Shown in pieces: positions 1-7,734 of a DNA stretch of 35,828 bases. The translations under genes were made by a program, and so were the position numbers. The notes below the pieces were generated by a model. The model had not been told where the DNA came from. It saw only the letters and a program-made list of their open reading frames with translations, and did not search any database. Each line of letters begins with the position of its first letter. The first letter of the stretch is position 1. The DNA is from an uncultured Victivallales bacterium (GTDB lineage Bacteria; Verrucomicrobiota; Lentisphaeria; Oligosphaerales; JAFGRS01): NCBI GenBank assembly GCA_903837355.1, contig CAILUI010000169.1, positions 1 to 35,828 on the forward strand, read 5' to 3'.

Positions 1-84
1 CCCGTTGGTTGTTCCGCCCCCGTTGGTTGTTCCGCCCCCGTTGGTTGTTCCGCCCCCGTTGGTTGTTCCGCCCCCGTTGGTTGT
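1..84. repeat. 18-bp tandem repeat, 4.7 copies or more
   Basis: The unit CCCGTTGGTTGTTCCGCC is repeated perfectly four times (1-72), followed by 12 more bases of the unit. It starts exactly at the window edge, so the true copy number is unknown. Read on the minus strand it encodes the in-frame hexapeptide QPTGAE of the partial winged-helix protein, so it is a coding minisatellite whose copy number can change without shifting the frame. No varying spacers separate the units, so it is not a CRISPR array. Confidence 0.93.
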
Positions 85-836
85 GTACCGTTGGCGCTCC
101 GGGCGACTGGGGCGAGCTCCATGGGGAATGTTGGGTCGCGATCGAGCTGGCTCACCAATCGTATGTCGAGAACCGCCCTGGTTAACCCGTCAACAGATCG
201 CTTGCCGACCTCCACCAGCCCGAGGCGCTGAAGGTCATCAAGGCGCGCCCTGGTTGTCTTCCGATTCTGCCCAGCTACCTCAGCCAGTGACAGCAGCCAG
301 CCGCCGCAGTACGTGTTCTCGTTGTGTGGTTTGGAGGCTATCCGCGCCAGGTAGAAGAGAACCAGCAGCGCACCGGCGGCCTGCTTTGGCCCAAGCTGAC
401 CGCACACTACCCGCACATCCTCAGCCCTCATGGGGCCCCACTTACCTGGCGGAGGCGATGCAAGCGGCGTGTGGTGGCCGGCCAGAAGCCGCAGTTCACC
501 ACGCTCTGGGCGGCCGGTTTCGGTGCAGCGGACGCTGTGAGAGATCAGGCCAAGGTGCTGAAGGTGTGCCAGCGCCCGGCGTACGGCATTGCGGTCCAGT
601 CCTACGCCTTGCTGGACCTGCCGCATCGACAGACGCAACGCCTCAGGCTTGCGCCCGCAGAGGGACACGAGATTCATCCACGTCCACACCCGGAATGCGT
701 TACTGCCGGACGCCGACGTGCCTCTCCGGCTGTCCACGATGGATGCAGCCTCCTGGTCGCCGATCTTCACCCATGCCCCAGGGGAGAACTCGAAGAGACC
801 GGCGAGGGTGGACGTTTCAGCGGCTGGGGTAGACAT
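1..836 (-). CDS. two-winged-helix DNA-binding protein with C-terminal hexapeptide repeats (partial)
   Basis: An uninterrupted frame runs from the ATG at 834-836 to the left window edge (at least 278 codons), so the gene is incomplete. AAAGG lies 8 nt before the ATG, and the start overlaps the end of the upstream zinc-binding gene by 20 bp, which suggests translational coupling. Two helix-turn-helix segments are visible: residues about 68-100 (VGLDRNAVRRALAHLQHLGL) and about 180-212 (NRKTTRARLDDLQRLGLVEV). Both have the 'L..LGL(V/I)' ending typical of winged helices. After residue 250 the chain becomes QPTGAE repeats, encoded by an 18-bp tandem repeat, reaching the edge. Position in an integrative element downstream of int, a HTH protein and a zinc-binding protein suggests a replication initiator or element regulator; that role is inference. 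The family is not recognised. Confidence 0.72.
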   Translation of the reverse strand, partial: MSTPAAETSTLAGLFEFSPGAWVKIGDQEAASIVDSRRGTSASGSNAFRVWTWMNLVSLCGRKPEALRLSMRQVQQGVGLDRNAVRRALAHLQHLGLISHSVRCTETGRPERGELRLLAGHHTPLASPPPGKWGPMRAEDVRVVCGQLGPKQAAGALLVLFYLARIASKPHNENTYCGGWLLSLAEVAGQNRKTTRARLDDLQRLGLVEVGKRSVDGLTRAVLDIRLVSQLDRDPTFPMELAPVARSANGTQPTGAEQPTGAEQPTGAEQPTGAEQPT

Positions 837-1146
837 GGCGGTAACCTTTGCCCCTGGAGGGCGTTGGTGTGGATGATTGCAGAACCGAACGCGACACGTA
901 GGGCTTCCGCAAGCGTGCCGTCCCGCAGACCTCGCAGAGGTTGCCGACGTGGCCCGAGATCATGAGGCGGTAGCGGGTCGGCGTGTCGCGCTTGCACAAG
1001 TGGCAGGGGGCATCCGGGCCGCGCGCCTCGTCGGGTCCAAGCGGGCGGTCGGGATCATGGTGAAGGCGCTCCGGGCGTTCGCCACGCCGTGGCTCGCCCT
1101 GGGGTGCCCTGCACGCGGCCGGGGCTTGGGGGTTGGTTGCTTCCAC
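817..1146 (-). CDS. small CxxC zinc-binding protein of integrative element
   Basis: A 109-residue product with two CxxC knuckles (CHLC and CEVC) separated by 19 residues, the spacing of a small treble-clef or zinc-ribbon fold. The N-terminal 45 residues are rich in Pro and Arg and probably disordered. The start is GTG at 1144-1146, preceded by GGGAGGG about 8 nt away, and lies only 3 nt after the stop of the HTH gene. The 3' end overlaps the start of the winged-helix gene by 20 bp. This tight packing and the metal ligands support a real gene. It is probably a nucleic-acid-binding or protein-interaction accessory factor of the element; no specific function can be assigned. Confidence 0.62.
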   Translation of the reverse strand: MEATNPQAPAACRAPQGEPRRGERPERLHHDPDRPLGPDEARGPDAPCHLCKRDTPTRYRLMISGHVGNLCEVCGTARLRKPYVSRSVLQSSTPTPSRGKGYRHVYPSR

Positions 1147-1149
1147 GTC

Positions 1150-1485
1150 TCAGCCCTCCCTGCCGATGCTGGCCCGAGTGCCAGCCTGGACGCACACGAA
1201 AGTATCAATCGCAGATAGCGGGATCTTCCACAGCGAGCCGATCTTCAGGGACTCGATCCGACCGTCCATGGCCATCCGGCGGACGGTCCACTTGGTGACG
1301 CCCAGGGCGTTTCCGGCCTCACTCAGTGACAGAACCCGACGCGCGGCGGGGTCGACCGCCGCCCTGCCATCATGCCCCCTGATGGCAGCCAGGATATCAT
1401 GCGGTGCTAGCTCCTGTTCGACGTACGGCCCCAACAGCGCGGCGATAGCCGCAAGCGTGTTGGCTGGGACTGGTTTCAGCTTCAT
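1150..1485 (-). CDS. MerR/excisionase-type HTH protein (candidate recombination directionality factor)
   Basis: A 111-residue protein. Residues about 50-95 contain the HTH_17/excisionase pattern: LSLSEAGNALGVTKWTVRRM, then a wing ending in W-K-I-P and an 'AID' turn. Such proteins bind att DNA and steer tyrosine integrases toward excision, or act as small regulators. The ATG at 1483-1485 has GAGG 8 nt upstream. It lies 151 bp downstream of the integrase stop on the same strand and is coupled to the next gene by a 3-nt gap. The position just after int fits Xis, but Xis-like HTH proteins also act as repressors. No equivalent gene is visible in element 2. Confidence 0.72.
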   Translation of the reverse strand: MKLKPVPANTLAAIAALLGPYVEQELAPHDILAAIRGHDGRAAVDPAARRVLSLSEAGNALGVTKWTVRRMAMDGRIESLKIGSLWKIPLSAIDTFVCVQAGTRASIGREG

Positions 1486-1636
1486 GGCTGCAACCTCAGG
1501 GCGCCTGGCTGGCTGAATTACCAGCAGTAGCTATATAGGAGGTGGTTTGTTCGTGGAGCATTTTTCCGCACGCCCGCGCCGGCATTGGCGGCGGCTAGCA
1601 GGGGCTAGCAGCGCCAGGCGCCGGGAGTCGCTGGCG

Positions 1637-3028
1637 TCACTCTGCCAGGATGGCCAGGACTGCCTGCAGCTTGGCCTCTGTGGCGTGGGGGAGTCGCAGC
1701 CCTATCTGCGTCACCAGGTCAGCGCAGGCGGGGGCCAGGGCGACCGGCAGGGCCTTGGGTGCCTCCTCCTCAACCAGGCTCGGCATGCGGTGCATGGCGG
1801 CGGTCAGGGCTTCCCGGCCGACGTGAGTGTAGCGCTGGCGCATGGCCTCGGAACGGTGCCCAAGGATGGCCTCTGCAACGGCGGCAGGAGCGCCAGCCTC
1901 CTGCAGGATCGTGGCCGTCGAGTGCCGCAAGCTGTGGAAGCCGTAGCGCAACACGGCCCGCTTGCCAGTGCCGGGGCCGGTACCGGGCTCATGCACATCG
2001 ATCCCGCAGCGCTTGAGCAGTGCCTGTATGCGGTCGGTCACGCGGTCTCGGTTGGCAAGGTAGTCAGCGGCCAGGGCCGGCAGCACATAGCCCCGGCGGG
2101 ACTCCGGCGGGGCTATGGCCAGGACGTTCGCCAGATCGCGGAACAACGGCACGCTCACCGATGTACCCGTCCTCCTGGTCTTGCGCGGAGTGACATGAAG
2201 CCACCCGGTCTCGAGGTCCACCTGATCCCATGTCAGTAGAACGCAGTCAGCCAGACGCTGACCGGAGTACAGGCCGATGAACAGCAGCGTCTTGACCTCT
2301 CCGACGGCAGCGTCGAATACGGCCCGTAGCCGGTCCAGCCGCAGTTCCTGGCGGTGGTTCTGCGCTTCCCGGCGCGGCGTCAAGCCGGCAAACGGGTTGC
2401 CGTGTGGCAAGGGCTCTTTGGCCCCCAGCACGCGGAACACCAGCGCCAGCAGTCTGGTGTGCTTGTTGACGGTGCCAGGCGCCAGGGCAGCGGCGAGGCT
2501 GGTGGCGTAGGCTTCGCCGTCGGCGCCGGTCACGTCAGCGAGTGCTACGGCTTCCGGGCGGTTGGCAGCCATCCAGCGGGCAAAGGCATGCCACTGGAAA
2601 GCGTACTGCGCCAAGGTTGTCTCACCGGACTGCGGGCGATTCATGCTGTCCACGTAGCGCCTCCAGGTCTCCGCGAGGCCCAGGCGGCTGCGGTGGGCTT
2701 CCTCGGCGTCCCGCGCGTCCCGCGCCGCCGCCTGGCGTCCCTCCTCAGCCAGCCGGACAGTGTCTGCCACCGCCTGAGCGTCGGCAACGGCGTCATCGGC
2801 ATTGCGCAGCGCGTTGTACGCAGACTGGCGCAGGTCGGCCGTGTCGGCCAGGTTGTAGGGTCTGACCAGAACATCCGCCGCCTTGCGGGCCTCACGCTCA
2901 ACGGTGATCGGGTTGCCCTTCAGATCATGCAGGGCGCGCACAATCTGTTTTCCATTGGCGTAGAACTGGACGTAGTAGCACCCGCCATCCTTCCGGGTGA
3001 ACACCCTTCCGCGTCTCTGCCTGGCCAT
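1637..3028 (-). CDS. int: site-specific tyrosine recombinase (integrase) of element 1
   Basis: A 463-residue phage-type integrase that would catalyse integration and excision of element 1 at the tRNA-Tyr 3' end. From the N-terminus: an arm-binding-like beta segment (about 1-40), a helical linker, a SAM-like core-binding domain (about 115-205) and the catalytic domain (about 225-415). Catalytic residues seen are R258 (SGQRLAD), K283 (TPRKTRR), H365-x2-R368 (HSLRH), H391 (LGHRS) and the nucleophile Y400 (RQRYTHVG). The ATG at 3026-3028 is preferred over an in-frame GTG 36 nt upstream because GGAG sits 8 nt before it and the second integrase begins with the same MA-x-QR. The gene starts about 160 bp from its att core. 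It is clearly homologous along its length to the integrase of element 2. Confidence 0.93.
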   Translation of the reverse strand: MARQRRGRVFTRKDGGCYYVQFYANGKQIVRALHDLKGNPITVEREARKAADVLVRPYNLADTADLRQSAYNALRNADDAVADAQAVADTVRLAEEGRQAAARDARDAEEAHRSRLGLAETWRRYVDSMNRPQSGETTLAQYAFQWHAFARWMAANRPEAVALADVTGADGEAYATSLAAALAPGTVNKHTRLLALVFRVLGAKEPLPHGNPFAGLTPRREAQNHRQELRLDRLRAVFDAAVGEVKTLLFIGLYSGQRLADCVLLTWDQVDLETGWLHVTPRKTRRTGTSVSVPLFRDLANVLAIAPPESRRGYVLPALAADYLANRDRVTDRIQALLKRCGIDVHEPGTGPGTGKRAVLRYGFHSLRHSTATILQEAGAPAAVAEAILGHRSEAMRQRYTHVGREALTAAMHRMPSLVEEEAPKALPVALAPACADLVTQIGLRLPHATEAKLQAVLAILAE

Positions 3029-3153
3029 GGCGCACACTCCTGCTCTCTGCTCGTTTTTTCCCACGCTGCCTATCTGTGCTATACCAGTACCCTGCCCAAA
3101 TGCAAATTACAACAACAACACAACAACACGCAAGCGACAATGAACATATAGGC

Positions 3154-3171
3154 AGGCACAAATAGGCACAA
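3154..3171. repeat. candidate arm-type sites of integrase 1
   Basis: AGGCACAA occurs at 3154-3161 and again at 3164-3171, a 10-bp period (one helical turn), about 20-37 bp left of the tRNA core. The second integrase has a pair with the same period and a shared CACAAATAG core in the equivalent place. The role as arm-type binding sites is inferred from position. Confidence 0.45.
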
Positions 3172-3183
3172 CAGACCGCCAGA

Positions 3184-3236
3184 CTGTAAATCTGCTGGCA
3201 TCGCCTTCCTTGGTTCAAATCCAAGCCCTACCACCA
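3184..3236 (+). repeat. attachment core: truncated tRNA-Tyr 3' half (copy 1)
   Basis: CTGTAAA (3184-3190) is a Tyr anticodon loop (GUA). After it come the 3' anticodon strand, a variable region, the T arm with GGTTCAAATCC and an acceptor 3' strand ending in encoded CCA (3231-3236). No 5' acceptor strand complementary to CCCTACC lies upstream, so this is a fragment, not a working tRNA. The 46 bp at 3191-3236 are identical to 15175-15220. It marks the junction of two tandem elements and is the left att of element 2. Confidence 0.88.
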
Positions 3237-3251
3237 GCCTCAAAATGCACA

Positions 3252-3294
3252 AAGACAGGTAGTTGCAGCCCAAACGGTTGTCGCTGCCTGTCTT
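3252..3294 (+). terminator. candidate stem-loop terminator following the tRNA 3' end
   Basis: AAGACAGGTAG (3252-3262) pairs with CTGCCTGTCTT (3284-3294) over 11 positions with one wobble, followed by CTTGTTT. It lies 15 bp after the encoded CCA. Carried by element 2, it could end transcription of the tRNA-Tyr rebuilt on integration. The loop is long (21 nt) and the T-run interrupted. Confidence 0.45.
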
Positions 3295-3330
3295 CTTGTT
3301 TACACACCTTTTCCTACTGTCCTGGTGCCT

Positions 3331-3634
3331 AAAAGCCACTAAAAGCCACAAGTGAGTTCCGTAGCTAGATCAATCGGGGCGAGAGGAACCCAAGGTGGTC
3401 CCTACAAGCCACAAGTAAGCGGGGGCCGTTTACGGCTGACGTAGGCGGCCGCGCACCAGAACAGCAGGGAATGGGGCAGCACCTGAAGCCCCACCACCGC
3501 TGCCGGCCTCCAGGATGGACAGGTGCGGGAACCGCGACCCGTGCCCTGTAAAAGCCACAAGTGCATTCTCGCACAAACTGAGGCTGAGCGCGGGGCCAAC
3601 CTGGTGGCGGAAGAACACCTTACGAGCCACAAGT
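3331..3634. repeat. left-arm repeats of element 2 (GCCACAAGT family)
   Basis: AAAAGCCACT and AAAAGCCACA lie head to tail at 3331-3350 and continue as AGT. Further GCCACAAGT copies are at 3408-3416, 3554-3562 (preceded by AAAA) and 3626-3634. The same AAAAGCCACT-AAAAGCCACA pair occurs at 15117-15136 beside the other att copy. Repeats on both sides of the core with integrase next to them fit arm-type integrase binding sites; binding is inferred. Confidence 0.62.
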
Positions 3635-3886
3635 GCCCTTCGAGGACCGGACGATCTGGGCCGTGAGGGGCGCCTGCAGCCCTCGCCAACCGCCAATACC
3701 GGCCGCCGTTGCAGGCCCAGACCCGGACGCCGTACTACCGCGTCTCCATCGCGTTACTGGAGAGGCGCCCGGCCTCGGGCGCGGCGGTGGCGGCCCTCCA
3801 TCACCTTTCCTGCCCCCCGAGTCTGCCGCTCGGGCGCACTTCGGCCCTCCTGCCGCAGGTCGTGCCCAGCCACGTCCCCGACATCC
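3354..3886. other. non-coding left end of element 2
   Basis: Between the paired arm repeats and the stop of hsdR there are about 530 bp in which no reading frame has recognisable protein features. The only structure seen is the spaced GCCACAAGT copies, two of which (3408, 3554) are followed or preceded by A-rich bases. This is probably att-arm and end-of-operon DNA. Confidence 0.5.
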
Positions 3887-6800
3887 TCACAGCGCCGTGG
3901 CCTCTGGGGGCGCCGCGCTCTGCCCCACCCGTACCGCCTCGAAGATCTCGCGGGCCAGGATCGGGAACGCCGAGCCCTGGAAGTCACGGTCGGCCATGTA
4001 GCGCGTTACGATCCTGTCGTTCTCTGACATGCGCTCGATCATCAGGTCCTCGATCAGCTTGCGGATGCCCAACTGGAACTTGTCCAGGGGGTTGGCCAGC
4101 GCCGTCTGGATGACCTGCTGGCTCCGGCATGCCTTCTCCTTGATCTGCTGGAAAAACAGCCGGTCTTCCTCGCTGAACTGGGTGCCGAAACGTTCGTTCA
4201 GCACCTGGATAATCTCGGACAGGGGCACCTTCTCGTCCTGCGCCTTGCCGGTACCGACCTCGGTCGGGCTCTTGATGTACTGCGGATCGCCTTCCTTGAT
4301 ATCAATGGCGCCCGAGGATATGCGCTCCAGGCGGTAGTACTGCAGTGCCACCTCGTCGCCCACCTTGATCACCGTCGCGTCGCTGCCCAGCGGCAGGTGC
4401 GGCAGCAGGAAGCGGCCGTAGCTGTAGAACACCTCCAGATCTTGGTCGCCGTAGGGAATGATCTGGCTCAGGAAGGCGTACACCTTCACGTAGCCGGCGA
4501 GCTTGCCGCGGAACTCCTCCCGCGCCTCGTCCTCCGCAATAGCCTTGAACCGGTCGACAGCGGGCTGCAGGTGCCGCTGCAAGTGCGCATGGTCGGCGGG
4601 CTCCTGGCGCTCCGGGGGCTTGTAGAAGATCCGGGCGAAGGCCTGCACCTCGCTCCAGTGGTACACCTGCACGTGATCGAGTTCGTGCTTCAGGGCCTCC
4701 AGCTTCGACGGGTCCGAGGCCTCGGCCAGTTCGGTCCTGTCGTAGTAGGGCTTGAAGGCGCGGAAGATGTTCTCGGCGTCGTTGACGAAGTCGAGCACAA
4801 ACGGCGCGTCCTTGCCGGGGATCATCCGGTTCAGTCGCGATAGCGTCTGCACCGCCTGGACCCCGTCCAACCGCTTGTCGACGTACATGGTGTGGAGCAG
4901 CGGCTGGTCGAAGCCGGTCTGATACTTGTTGGCGACCAGCAGCACCTGGTAGTCGGGCGAGTCGAAACGCACCGGCAACGCCGCTTCGCTGATGGGCTTC
5001 CCCGTGACGATGTCCGTGTTCATCCCCGGTTCGGTGTATTCCAGCCCGGACTCCGGGTCCTTCACGGTGCCGCTGAAGGCGACGAGCGGGCGGATGTCGG
5101 TGTAGCCGTTCTCGGTGATGTAGGTGTCGAACGCCAGTTTGTAGCGCACGGCGTGCAGGCGCGAGGACGTGACCACCATGGCCTTGGCGCGACCGCCGAG
5201 CCGGGGCATCACGCTGCGGCGGAAGTGCTCGACCATCACCTCGGTCTTCTGCTCGATGTTGTGCGGGTGCAGGCTCATGAACTTCGCCAGCGCCCGCGCC
5301 GCCTTCTTCTTCGGCAGCGCCGGGTCGTCCTCCGCCGCCTTGAGCAGCCGGTAGAAGGTGGCGTAGGTGGTGTAGTTGGTGAGCACGTCAAGGATGAAGC
5401 GCTCCTCGATGGCCTGCCGCATGCTGTAGATGTGGAAGGCTTCCGGCTTGCCGCTTGGCCCCGGCCGGCCGAAGAGCTCCAGCGTCTTGCCCTTGGGCGT
5501 GGCGGTGAAGGCGAAGAAGCTCAGGTTGGGCTGCCGCCCGCGCGACTGCATCACCTGGTTCAGCCGATCCTCCCAGTCGGCCTCGCCCTCGCCGTTCTCC
5601 TTGACCTCGGTGCCCAGGATGGCCTTGAGCTCCCGCGCCGTCTCGCCCGTCTGGCTGGAGTGGGCCTCGTCGACGATGACGGCGTACTTCCGCTTGGCGA
5701 TGGCGGCCTCCCATGCCTTGGCCTGGCGCTTCTCCGCCGCGGTCGCCTTCTCGCGGCTCTCCGCCCCGGCGGCGTGGAGCAACCCGCGGAGGACAAACGG
5801 GAACTTCTGCAAGGTCGTGATCACGATCTTGGTGCCGTCGATCAGGGCCGCGGCGAGTTGCTTGGAGTCCTGATCGATAGCCTTCACCACCCCCTGGGCG
5901 TGTTCGATCTGGTAGATGGCGTCCTGCAGTTGCTGATCCAGCACCTGCCGGTCGGTGATGACCACGACGCAGTCGAAGACCTTCACGTCGTCCGCATCGT
6001 GCAGGCTCGCCAGGCGGTGCGCGAGCCACGAGATGCTGTTCGTCTTGCCGCTCCCGGCCGAGTGCTGGACCAGGTAGTTCCGGCCCGGTCCCTCGGCACG
6101 CGCGGCCGCCACGGCCTGGCGCACCACATCGAGCTGGTGGTAGCGCGGGAAAACCAGCGCCTCCTTGACCACGCGCCGCTGGCCGCCCTTACCGTCGTCG
6201 ATTTTCTCTTCCTTCTTCTCGACGAACATGAAGTGGCCGAGGATATCGAGGAAGCTGTCGCGCTGCAGGACGTCCGCCCAGAAGTAGCCGGTGCGGTAGC
6301 CTGAGACGTGCTGCGGGTTGCCGGCGCCACACTGGACCGCGCCCGGGTCGCTGCCGCGGTTGAAGGGCAGGAATAGGGTTGCCTCGCGGCGCAGGCGCGT
6401 CGCCATGTGCACCTCGTCGGGGTCGGCGGCGAAGTGCACCAGCGTCCGGGTCTTGAAGCCGAAGAGCGGCGCCCGTGGGTCGCGGTCGGTCTCGTACTGG
6501 CGCACGGCCGAGCGCCAACTCTGCCCGGTGCCGGGGTTCTTGAGCTCGCAGGTCGCCACCGGGAGTCCGTTGACCGCGAGGAGCAGATCGACCGTATCGT
6601 GCTTGCCGGGATGACACGGCACCTGCCGCGTCACCGTCAGGCGGTTCTTCGCGTAGAGCGCGAGCACCTCGTCGTTCAGGCCGTGCGCGGGTCTGAAGTA
6701 GGCAAGCCGGAAGGTCTTGCCATAGAACTTGAACCCGTGCCGCAGGACGTGGAGCGTGCCCTTGAGGTCCAGTTCCTTCACCAGCCAGGTCGTGACGAGC

Positions 6801-7000
6801 GACTCCAGCCCGGGCCCATGGAGCGCGCGCATTTCGGCCCACAGCTTCGGCTGGGTGTCCTGCAGGAAGGCGCAGATGGGCGCCGGGAAGAGCGCCCGCT
6901 CAACATCCCACTCGGCGGTGATGCCCGGCTGCCAACCGCCGGAGGAGAGCATCTCCGCGACGTAGGACTCGAAGGCATTCTCGGTGGTTTGGGCGTGCAT
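3887..7000 (-). CDS. hsdR: type I restriction enzyme R subunit (HsdR)
   Basis: A 1037-residue motor and nuclease subunit of a type I restriction-modification complex: it translocates DNA with ATP and cuts unmodified DNA. The N-terminal PD-(D/E)XK nuclease shows D138 and E152-L-K154 (CELKNPGTGQ), followed by a QYETDR block of the QxxxY type. The SF2 helicase region has Walker A AGSGKTNS (315-322), DEAH (444-447) and FAFTATPKGKT (motif III), with a C-terminal helical part. The ATG at 6998-7000 is chosen because the conserved N-terminus (TENAFESYV) starts there, GGTGGG lies 6 nt upstream, and the previous gene stops 11 bp earlier; the frame stays open further upstream. It is the last gene of the operon. 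Confidence 0.95.
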   Translation of the reverse strand: MHAQTTENAFESYVAEMLSSGGWQPGITAEWDVERALFPAPICAFLQDTQPKLWAEMRALHGPGLESLVTTWLVKELDLKGTLHVLRHGFKFYGKTFRLAYFRPAHGLNDEVLALYAKNRLTVTRQVPCHPGKHDTVDLLLAVNGLPVATCELKNPGTGQSWRSAVRQYETDRDPRAPLFGFKTRTLVHFAADPDEVHMATRLRREATLFLPFNRGSDPGAVQCGAGNPQHVSGYRTGYFWADVLQRDSFLDILGHFMFVEKKEEKIDDGKGGQRRVVKEALVFPRYHQLDVVRQAVAAARAEGPGRNYLVQHSAGSGKTNSISWLAHRLASLHDADDVKVFDCVVVITDRQVLDQQLQDAIYQIEHAQGVVKAIDQDSKQLAAALIDGTKIVITTLQKFPFVLRGLLHAAGAESREKATAAEKRQAKAWEAAIAKRKYAVIVDEAHSSQTGETARELKAILGTEVKENGEGEADWEDRLNQVMQSRGRQPNLSFFAFTATPKGKTLELFGRPGPSGKPEAFHIYSMRQAIEERFILDVLTNYTTYATFYRLLKAAEDDPALPKKKAARALAKFMSLHPHNIEQKTEVMVEHFRRSVMPRLGGRAKAMVVTSSRLHAVRYKLAFDTYITENGYTDIRPLVAFSGTVKDPESGLEYTEPGMNTDIVTGKPISEAALPVRFDSPDYQVLLVANKYQTGFDQPLLHTMYVDKRLDGVQAVQTLSRLNRMIPGKDAPFVLDFVNDAENIFRAFKPYYDRTELAEASDPSKLEALKHELDHVQVYHWSEVQAFARIFYKPPERQEPADHAHLQRHLQPAVDRFKAIAEDEAREEFRGKLAGYVKVYAFLSQIIPYGDQDLEVFYSYGRFLLPHLPLGSDATVIKVGDEVALQYYRLERISSGAIDIKEGDPQYIKSPTEVGTGKAQDEKVPLSEIIQVLNERFGTQFSEEDRLFFQQIKEKACRSQQVIQTALANPLDKFQLGIRKLIEDLMIERMSENDRIVTRYMADRDFQGSAFPILAREIFEAVRVGQSAAPPEATAL

Positions 7001-7011
7001 GGTATTCCCAC

Positions 7012-7692
7012 CTACGCTGCAGTCATCTTCTTCAGCTCGCCTTTGATCAGGTTGACGAAGATGTCCTCGTTCGACGGTTGGAGTGGCGTGAGGTGGAAAT
7101 GGGGATAGGGGCGGCGTTGGGGCTCGAAGTAGTCTCGAAGCTGCAAGTGATCTGAGTTCGAGCACAATCCACTGAGCCGCACGTTTGACCCCATGTCGTC
7201 GATCAACCCGACGAAGGCACGACCAAGCCCTTTCTGGAGGTTGCCTGCATAGAACTTGCACTCCCAGCCACCGACGAGGCTTGCCGCCTGCGGATCGTCG
7301 AGGGATTGCGGACTGCGGCAGGCCCGCGCATCTGTCCCACGCATGACGCAGACGTCGAGTTCGTGCGTCATCTTGCTCGTTCCTCTGAACTCGACCCCCG
7401 CGTGAATCTCAAAGTCATGCCCGTTCAGGGTGAACTCCGCATAGCCGTAGTTCCTCGCGCGGGAGTGAATCTGCCCCGGCGCGCCGCGGAATACGAACGG
7501 TGTAGGGGTGCCGATGATTCCACGTAATACCGGAGTGACCCTAAGCTCACGCACAGCGCGGAGGCAGAGCCCGAACACGTAGGCCTCATACGCCTTCTCC
7601 TCCACACGACGAATGAGCTGGTACTGAGCGACGCCCAGCGGATGGCCCAGCAGGGCGTCAATCGCATTCTCAAGGTCTTGGAGCGTTGCCAT
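7012..7692 (-). CDS. PD-(D/E)XK nuclease-like protein in the type I R-M operon
   Basis: A 226-residue protein of no family I can name. A PD-(D/E)XK-like core is visible: E101 (AGVEFRG), D113 in HELDVCV and E144-C-K146 in GGWECKFY, with the beta-strand-turn-strand context expected for that fold. A helix with Gln/Gly (LQKGLGRAFVGLIDDMG) follows. N-terminal residues 1-55 look helical. The ATG at 7690-7692 follows GGGGGA. It sits 42 bp after the RyR gene and 11 bp before hsdR, so it is co-transcribed with the R-M genes. It may be an extra effector nuclease or a modified-DNA sensor; function is inference. No signal peptide or membrane segment is seen. Confidence 0.7.
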   Translation of the reverse strand: MATLQDLENAIDALLGHPLGVAQYQLIRRVEEKAYEAYVFGLCLRAVRELRVTPVLRGIIGTPTPFVFRGAPGQIHSRARNYGYAEFTLNGHDFEIHAGVEFRGTSKMTHELDVCVMRGTDARACRSPQSLDDPQAASLVGGWECKFYAGNLQKGLGRAFVGLIDDMGSNVRLSGLCSNSDHLQLRDYFEPQRRPYPHFHLTPLQPSNEDIFVNLIKGELKKMTAA

Positions 7693-7734
7693 GGGTTCCC
7701 CCAGTGTTGTCCGTCAATGCGTGCGGGAAGGCCT

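Larger units (their letters stand above)
1..3236. mobile_element. integrative element 1 (right end, partial)
   Basis: A minus-strand module of integrase, excisionase-like HTH, zinc-binding protein and winged-helix protein ends at a truncated tRNA-Tyr 3' fragment (3191-3236). Element bodies that insert at tRNA 3' ends lie between an intact tRNA and a leftover 3' fragment. Since the fragment reads on the plus strand, the restored intact tRNA-Tyr should lie left of this window. The element is therefore cut by the window, and its cargo and left boundary are unseen. Confidence 0.7.

Noticed and set aside
1..84. CRISPR array from the 18-bp repeats
   Set aside because: Units are head to tail with no spacers and are in frame with a coding sequence.
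5..832. Plus-strand frame with a VVPPPL repeat at its start
   Set aside because: It is the antisense of the winged-helix gene. The minus frame has HTH motifs, a ribosome-binding site and coupling to upstream genes; the plus frame has none.
3108..3132. ACAACA-type simple repeat upstream of integrase 1
   Set aside because: Short, imperfect and AT-rich; more likely leader composition than a functional repeat.
3184..3236. Functional tRNA-Tyr gene
   Set aside because: The 5' acceptor and D arm are missing; only the anticodon loop to CCA remains. The same applies to 15163-15220.
7001..7261. Longer HsdR N-terminus
   Set aside because: The extra 87 residues are low-complexity Arg/Pro sequence read antisense to, or in another frame of, the preceding gene; the family N-terminus and ribosome-binding site support the ATG at 7000.
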